Under the pieces are notes generated by a model that was given only the letters and a program-made list of their open reading frames with translations, ran no database searches and was not told the origin of the DNA. Below, one piece after another: positions 57,031 to 64,000 of a DNA stretch of 64,000 bases. The stretch lies in the NCBI GenBank assembly GCA_014843695.1, contig CM026404.1, positions 6,327,773 to 6,391,772 on the forward strand, in the 5' to 3' direction. Position 1 is the first letter of the stretch, and the number at the start of each line of letters is the position of its first letter. The stretch is from Archivesica marissinica (taxonomy: Eukaryota > Mollusca > Bivalvia > Venerida > Vesicomyidae). The position numbers and the translations under genes are program-made.

Positions 57031-57565
57031 AAATGCTAGTGAAAGGTGAAATTGAAGAGGTTTGACATACATGGAACATATACATATAGTGTTTGTTTAT
57101 TATAGTGTCACACCTATTGAAAGGGACAGCCATTTCTGACTTATGAGACAACGCTTATGGACATCAGTTTATTTTTACTTTTATAATATATATAGACCTG
57201 TGAGAAAACATACAGCCAGTCCGGGTCTCGAACCAGATACCTCCTAGTTAAAACCGACCATTTTGCCGTAACGTGTACGTTATGAACATGAAATTAATCT
57301 ATACTATATTATCGTAATACCATAGTATAGTGGTCTATCTGATAATAAAATAATATTTTATATTTATACTATTGTATCTTTACTCCTTTTGATGCTTCGT
57401 TGAGTTGATAGTACCTCGTTGTAATGATAGGCAGTCTTTGGGGTAATAAAAACACAGAATATACTGGTACCTAACCTTTAATGCGTAAGCGATATACTAT
57501 AAAGCCGGTAAATAAACAACTGGGAACCATTTTCATGTCTACATGGCAGAGAATACACAGAAATA
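57031..57565. other. upstream region of the SLC39A9-like exon
   Basis: AT-rich sequence. A short reversed tRNA-like piece (gggtctcgaaccagatacc) lies at about 57222. It presumably includes the 5' untranslated region; no promoter motif is certain. Confidence 0.4.
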
Positions 57566-57661
57566 ATGGACGATATATCGACGTTGTTATTGTTGTCTCT
57601 GGCAATGCTGGTCGGCTGTTATTTAGCGGGAATAATACCACTTGCCATTAATTTTTCGGAG
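57566..57661 (+). CDS. SLC39A9: SLC39A9 (ZIP9) orthologue, first coding exon only
   Basis: ATG at 57566 opens a 32-codon exon ending at the phase-0 donor gtatat (57662). It reads [20 protein letters not shown], then [12 protein letters not shown], which closely follows the known N-terminus of the zinc transporter ZIP9 (MDD start, [20 protein letters not shown]). This is the first membrane helix of the protein. ZIP9 moves zinc into the cytosol across Golgi and plasma membranes and also acts as a membrane androgen receptor in vertebrates. No further exon of the gene is visible before the satellite at 58510, so the rest must lie beyond the window. It is transcribed away from the TRIM-like gene, whose start is 2.2 kb to the left. 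Confidence 0.85.
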
Positions 57662-57816
57662 GTATATTTTTCCATAAAATTATCTTTTCTCTATTAAGAA
57701 AATGCACACACAGTTGGCCTACATTTTGCCACAGGTCAACCAAGCAAGCTGTTGTATAGAAACGTTTAACTCAACTGTGGATCAAAGCCTTCCATCAATG
57801 TCGCATCTGTGGTGTG

Positions 57817-58020
57817 TGGCATCCGCGGTCCAGTGGTAGAGCGTGGGATTTGGAATCGATCGGTCCCGGGTACGATACTCAGTCAGGTCACGTATGTAGT
57901 GTCATTGAGCAAGGCACCTCACACACATTTCTTAGTACTGGTTAACCACTTAGGTCGGCTAAGCTTACCCAGGAAAACATGTCTACGTCCCCGTAAGGGG
58001 CTTGACATTAATGGAACATA
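57817..58020 (+). mobile_element. tRNA-derived SINE (family B)
   Basis: A-box-like ggtccagtggtagagcgtg and B-box-like cccgggtacgatactcag, then gagcaaggcacctcacacac. It lies in intron 1 of the SLC39A9-like gene. Confidence 0.75.
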
Positions 58021-58142
58021 CATACAACAGTGTGCAATGTGGATTCGCGCATGATTGCCTATATTTAATATTTACGTCCTTTGAAGCGTCAAACTGACGT
58101 GATTAAAACTTAACCGAAACTCGCAATACCAAAGCTTGCTAT

Positions 58143-58345
58143 GGAAGTCGTGATAGCGCAATGGTAGCGCGTTCGCTTCATGTGTGAAAGGTCCAGAGTT
58201 CAAGGAAACCGGAGTACCCAGAGAAAACCCACCTGTCCAATCTGGCGACCACCGTACAATCTCACATGTACTTCCCGGTCCGAAGATCGAACCGTTTGCA
58301 TTGGTGGGAAGCGAGCACGCTAACCACTATGCTCGAACAGCCACT
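58143..58345. mobile_element. SINE A head (+) joined to a reversed A2-like block (-)
   Basis: 58143-58204 is the tRNA-like head ggaagtcgtgatagcgcaat. From about 58205 it continues with gaaaccggagtacccagaga in reverse orientation, and then ctaaccactatgctcgaac, which looks like a reversed tRNA-type anticodon region. Confidence 0.55.
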
Positions 58346-58509
58346 GCGCTAATCTGACAGCTTGTGTCTAATGTTGTGCACGTTTGTATATCATATAGCT
58401 GTTAAGCTTTCTGACAGCTTGTGTCTAATGTTGTGCACGTTTGTATATCAGCTTGTGCATCTTTTCTGACCGTTGAGCTGATGAGTAGAACTAGAAGAAG
58501 TGGGATCTG
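58346..58509. repeat. short direct duplication before the satellite
   Basis: gacagcttgtgtctaatgtt, then cacgtttgtatatca, occurs twice (about 58357 and 58412, about 55 bp apart). Confidence 0.8.
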
Positions 58510-61500
58510 CAAACTAGTATACTGCAAGCCACGAGATATATAACTGTATACTGCAAGCCACGAGATATATAACTGCGTGCTGGAAGCCACGAGATATATA
58601 ACTGCATACTGGAAGCCACAAGATATATAACTGTATACTGCAAGCCACGAGATATATAACTGTATGCTGGAAGCCACGAGATATATAACTGTATGCTGGA
58701 AGCCACCAAGATATATAACTGCATGCTGGAAGCCACGAGATATATATAACTGCATGCTGGAAGCCACAAGATATATAACTGTATGCTGGAAGCCACAAGA
58801 TATATAACTGTATACTGCAAGCCACGAGATATATAACTGTATGCTGCAAGCCACGAGATATATAACTGTATACTGCAAGCCACGAGATATATAACTGTAT
58901 GCTGGAAGCCACGAGATATATAACTGCATACTGGAAGCCACGAGATATATAACTGTATACTGCAAGCCACGAGATATATAACTGTATGCTGGAAGCCACA
59001 AGATATATAACTGCATGCTGCAAGCCACAAGATATATAACTGTATACTAGAAGCCACGAGATATATAACTGTATACTGCAAGCCACAAGATATATAACTG
59101 TATACTGCAAGCCACGAGATATATAGCTGTATACTGCAAGCCACAAGATATATAACTGTATACTGCAAGCCACGAGATATATAACTGTATACTGCAAGCC
59201 ACGAGATATATAACTGCGTGCTGGAAGCCACGAGATATATAACTGTATGCTGGAAGCCATGAGATATATAACTGCATACTGGAAGCCACAAGATATATAA
59301 CTGCGTGCTGGAAGCCACGAGATATATAACTGCATACTGGAAGCCACAAGATATATAACTGCATACTGGAAGCCACGAGATATATAACTGTATACTGCAA
59401 GCCACGAGATATATAACTGCGTGCTGGAAGCCACAAGATATATAACTGCGTGCTGGAAGCCACGAGATATATAACTGCATACTGGAAGCCACAAGATATA
59501 TAACTGTATGCTGGAAGCCACGAGATATATAACTGCATGCTGGAAGCCACGAGATATATAACTGTATGCTGGAAGCCACCAGATATATAACTGCATGCTG
59601 GAAGCCACGAGATATATAACTGTATACTGGAAGCCACGAGATATATAACTGTATACTGGAAGCCACGAGATATATAACTGTATACTGGAAGCCACGAGAT
59701 ATATAACTGTATACTGCAAGCCACGAGATATATAACTGTATACTGCAAGCCACTAGATATATAACAGTATACTGCAAGCCACGAGATATATAACTGTATA
59801 CTGCAAGCCACGAGATATATAACTGCATGCTGGAAGCCACAAGATATATAACTGCATACTGGAAGCCACAAGATATATAACTGTATACTGCAAGCCACGA
59901 GATATATAACTGTATGCTGGAAGCCACGAGATATATAACTGTATGCTGGAAGCCACCAAGATATATAACTGCATGCTGGAAGCCACGAGATATATATAAC
60001 TGCATGCTGGAAGCCACAAGATATATAACTGTATGCTGGAAGCCACAAGATATATAACTGTATACTGCAAGCCACGAGATATATAACTGTATACTGGAAG
60101 CCACGAGATATATAACTGTATACTGCAAGCCACGAGATATATAACTGTTTGCTGGAAGTCACAAGATATATAACTGTATGCTGCAAGCCACGAGATATAT
60201 AACTGTATACTGGAAGCCACGAGATATATAACTGTATACTGCAAGCCACGAGATATATAACTGTATACTGCAAGCCACAAGATATATAACTGTATACTGC
60301 AAGCCACGAGATATATAACTGTATACTGCAAGCCACGAGATATATAACTGTATACTGCAAGCCACGAGATATATAACTGTATACTGCAAGCCACGAGATA
60401 TATAACTGCATGCTGGAAGCCACGAGATATATAACTGCATACTGGAAGCCACAAGATATATAACTGTATACTGGAAGCCACGAGATATATAACTGTATGC
60501 TGGAAGCCACGAGATATATAACTGCATGCTGGAAGCCACCAAGATATATAACTGCATGCTGGAAGCCACGAGAATATATAACTGCATGCTGGAAGCCACA
60601 AGATATATAACTGTATGCTGGAAGCCACAAGATATATAACTGTATACTGGAAGCCACGAGATATATAACTGTATGCTGGAAGCCACGAGATATATAACTG
60701 TATACTGCAAGCCACGAGATATATAACTGTATGCTGGAAGCCACGAGATATATAACTGTATGCTGGAAGCCACGATATATAACTGTATACTGCAAGCCAC
60801 GAGATATATAACTGTATGCTGGAAGCCACAAGATATATAACTGCATGCTGGAAGCCACAAGATATATAACTGTATACTGGAAGCCACGAGATATATAACT
60901 GCATACTGGAAGCCACAAGATATATAACTGTATACTGGAAGCCACACTGCAAGCCACGAGATATATAACTGATACTGAAGCCACAAGATATATAACTGCA
61001 TGCTGCAAGCCACGAGATATATAACTGATACTGGAAGCCACGAGATATATAACTGTATACTGGAAGCCACGAGATATATAACTGTATACTGCAAGCCACG
61101 AGATATATAACTGCATACTGGAAGCCACAAGATATATAACTGCGTGCTGGAAGCCACGAGATATATAACTGCATACTGGAAGCCACAAGATATATAACTG
61201 CATACTGGAAGCCACGAGATATATAACTGTATACTGGAAGCCACGAGATATATAACTGCATGCTGGAAGCCACAAGATATATAACTGCGTGCTGGAAGCC
61301 ACGAGATATATAACTGCATACTGGAAGCCACAAGATATATAACTGTATGCTGGAAGCCACGAGATATATAACTGTATGCTGGAAGCCACGAGATATATAA
61401 CTGTATGCTGGAAGCCACAAGATATATAACTGCATGCTGGAAGCCACGAGATATATAACTGTATACTGGAAGCCACAAGATATATAACTGTATACTGGAA

Positions 61501-64000
61501 GCCACGAGATATATAACTGTATACTGGAAGCCACGAGATATATAACTGTATACTGCAAGCCACGAGATATATAACTGTATACTGCAAGCCACGAGATATA
61601 TAACTGTATACTGCAAGCCACGAGATATATAACTGCATGCTGGAAGCCACAAGATATATAACTGCATGCTGGAAGCCACAAGATATATAACTGCATACTG
61701 GAAGCCACAAGATATATAACTGCATACTGGAAGCCACGAGATATATAACTGCTACTGGAAGCCCAAGATATATAACTGCATGCTGGAAGCCACAAGATAT
61801 ATAACTGCATACTGGAAGCCACAAGATATATAACTGCATACTGGAAGCCACAAGATATATAACTGCATGCTGGAAGCCACGAGATATATAACTGCATGCT
61901 GGAAGCCACAAGATATATAACTGCATGCTGGAAGCCACGAGATATATATAACTGCATGCTGGAAGCCACAATATATATAACTGTATGCTGGAAGCCACAA
62001 GATATATAACTGTATACTGCAAGCCACGAGATATATAACTGTATACTGGAAGCCACGAGATATATAACTGTATACTGCAAGCCACGAGATATATAACTGT
62101 TTGCTGGAAGCCACAAGATATATAACTGTATGCTGCAAGCCACGAGATATATAACTGTATACTGGAAGCCACGAGATATATAACTGTATACTGCAAGCCA
62201 CGAGATATATAACTGTATACTGCAAGCCACAAGATATATAACTGTATACTGCAAGCCACGAGATATATAGCTGTATACTGCAAGCCACGAGATATATAAC
62301 TGTATACTGCAAGCCACGAGATATATAACTGTATACTGCAAGCCACAAGATATATAACTGCGTGCTGGAAGCCACGAGATATATAACTGCATGCTGGAAG
62401 CCACGAGATATATAACTGCATACTGGAAGCCACAAGATATATAACTGCGTGCTGGAAGCCACGAGATATATAACTGCATACTGGAAGCCACAAGATATAT
62501 AACTGCATACTGGAAGCCACGAGATATATAACTGTATACTGCAAGCCACGAGATATATAACTGCTGCTGGAAGCCACAAGATATATAACTGCGTGCTGGA
62601 AGCCACGAGATATATAACTGCATACTGGAAGCCACAAGATATATAACTGTATACTGCAAGCCACGAGATATATAACTGTATGCTGGAAGCCACGAGATAT
62701 ATAACTGTATGCTGGAAGCCACCAAGATATATAACTGCATGCTGGAAGCCACAAGATATATAACTGCATGCTGGAAGCCACAAGATATATAACTGCATGC
62801 TGGAAGCCACGAGATATATAACTGCATGCTGGAAGCCACAAGATATATAACTGCATGCTGGAAGCCACCAGATATATAACTGCATGCTGGAAGCCACAAG
62901 ATATATAACTGCATACTGGAAGCCACAAGATATATAACTGTATACTGGAAGCCACGAGATATATAACTGTATGCTGGAAGCCACGAGATATATAACTGTA
63001 TGCTGGAAGCCACCAAGATATATAACTGCATGCTGGAAGCCACGAGATATATAACTGTATACTGGAAGCCACGAGATATATAACTGTATACTGGAAGCCA
63101 CGAGATATATAACTGTATACTGGAAGCCACGAGATATATAACTGTATACTGGAAGCCACGAGATATATAACTGTATACTGGAAGCCACGAGATATATAAC
63201 TGCATGCTGGAAGCCACAAGATATATAACTGCATACTGGAAGCCACAAGATATATAACTGCATGCTGGAAGCCACGAGATATATAACTGCATGCTGGAAG
63301 CCACAAGATATATAACTGCATACTGGAAGCCACGAGATATATAACTGTATACTGCAAGCCACGAGATATATAACTGTATACTGCAAGCCACGAGATATAT
63401 AACTGCATACTGGAAGCCACGAGATATATAACTGTATACTGGAAGCCACGAGATATATAACTGCATGCTGGAAGCCACGAGATATATAACTGCATGCTGG
63501 AAGCCACGAGATATATAACTGCATACTGGAAGCCACAAGATATATAACTGCGTGCTGGAAGCCACGAGATATATAACTGCATACTGGAAGCCACAAGATA
63601 TATAACTGCATACTGGAAGCCACGAGATATATAACTGCATGCTGGAAGCCACAAGATATATAACTGCATGCTGGAAGCCACGAGATATATAACTGCATAC
63701 TGGAAGCCACAAGATATATAACTGTATACTGCAAGCCACGAGATATATAACTGTATGCTGGAAGCCACGAGATATATAACTGTATGCTGGAAGCCACCAA
63801 GATATATAACTGCATGCTGGAAGCCACAAGATATATAACTGCATGCTGGAAGCCACCAAGATATATAACTGCATACTGGAAGCCACCAAGATATATAACT
63901 GCATACTGGAAGCCACCAAGATATGTAACTGCATGCTGGAAGCCACCAGATATATAACTGCATGCTGGAAGCCACCAAGATATATAACTGCATACTGGAA
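58510..64000. repeat. 29-bp satellite, about 189 copies, open at the right edge
   Basis: Unit tggaagccacgagatatata plus actgcatac (29 bp). A few positions vary between copies (tgg/tgc, cgag/caag/ccaag, catac/tatac/catgc/cgtgc). Rare variants recur at fixed distances: gagatatatataac at 58737, 59987 and 61939 (1250 and 1952 bp apart), and a tttgctggaag unit at 60148 and 62100 (1952 bp). Large blocks have therefore been duplicated. None of the three - strand frames of the unit contains a stop, which alone explains an open stretch of 1648 codons there. The array is probably in intron 1 of the SLC39A9-like gene. Confidence 0.97.

Noticed and set aside
59047..63993. 1648-codon open frame on the - strand
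   Set aside because: It is the translation of a 29-bp satellite whose unit has no stop in any of the three - strand frames. There is no non-repeat domain, start context or splice site.

Overview
The window is animal nuclear DNA, most likely from a bivalve or other mollusc. This is inferred from spliced genes with GT-AG introns, tRNA-derived SINEs, non-LTR retrotransposons, short inverted-repeat elements (MITEs), and at least twenty-two unrelated minisatellites that fill more than a third of the sequence. It is not prokaryotic: there are no operons, and almost every long open frame is a translated tandem repeat.

Three protein-coding loci can be supported. (1) A DNAJC4-like membrane J-protein gene on the + strand runs from 26945 to 45490. 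Six exon positions can be joined with every splice phase agreeing, giving 267 to 273 residues. Exon position 4 exists in three versions (32651-32803, 35612-35764, 38748-38918), each encoding a transmembrane segment and each phase-compatible with the same neighbours. (2) A TRIM-like coiled-coil/NHL-type gene on the - strand (55361 to 51569, three exons, 706 residues) has no RING or B-box. (3) The first coding exon of an SLC39A9 (ZIP9) orthologue lies at 57566-57661 on the + strand, divergent from the TRIM-like gene. The rest of that gene must lie beyond the window, so the large satellite at the right edge is probably inside its first intron.

Layout: 1-5710, minisatellites (32 bp and a 4.3-kb 42-bp array) around a LINE remnant; 5711-9995, MITEs, a 39-bp array and SINEs; 10.1-17.5 kb, degenerate RT and 47-, 36-, 19-, 29- and 41-bp arrays up to a 1000-N assembly gap (17495-18494); 18.5-23.2 kb, a truncated CR1/Jockey-like LINE nested in a MITE, an unrecognised broken frame and SINEs; 23.3-26.1 kb, a 31-bp array with a 305-bp higher-order repeat; 26.3-45.5 kb, the J-protein gene with introns packed with arrays and transposons; 45.5-51 kb, transposon-rich spacer; 51-58 kb, the TRIM-like gene and slc39a9 exon 1; 58.5-64 kb, a 29-bp satellite that runs off the window.

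The most unusual features are the triplicated transmembrane exon of the J-protein gene, and a 27-bp satellite directly before its J-domain exon whose unit carries that exon's own splice acceptor. The three gene products have no evident shared pathway.
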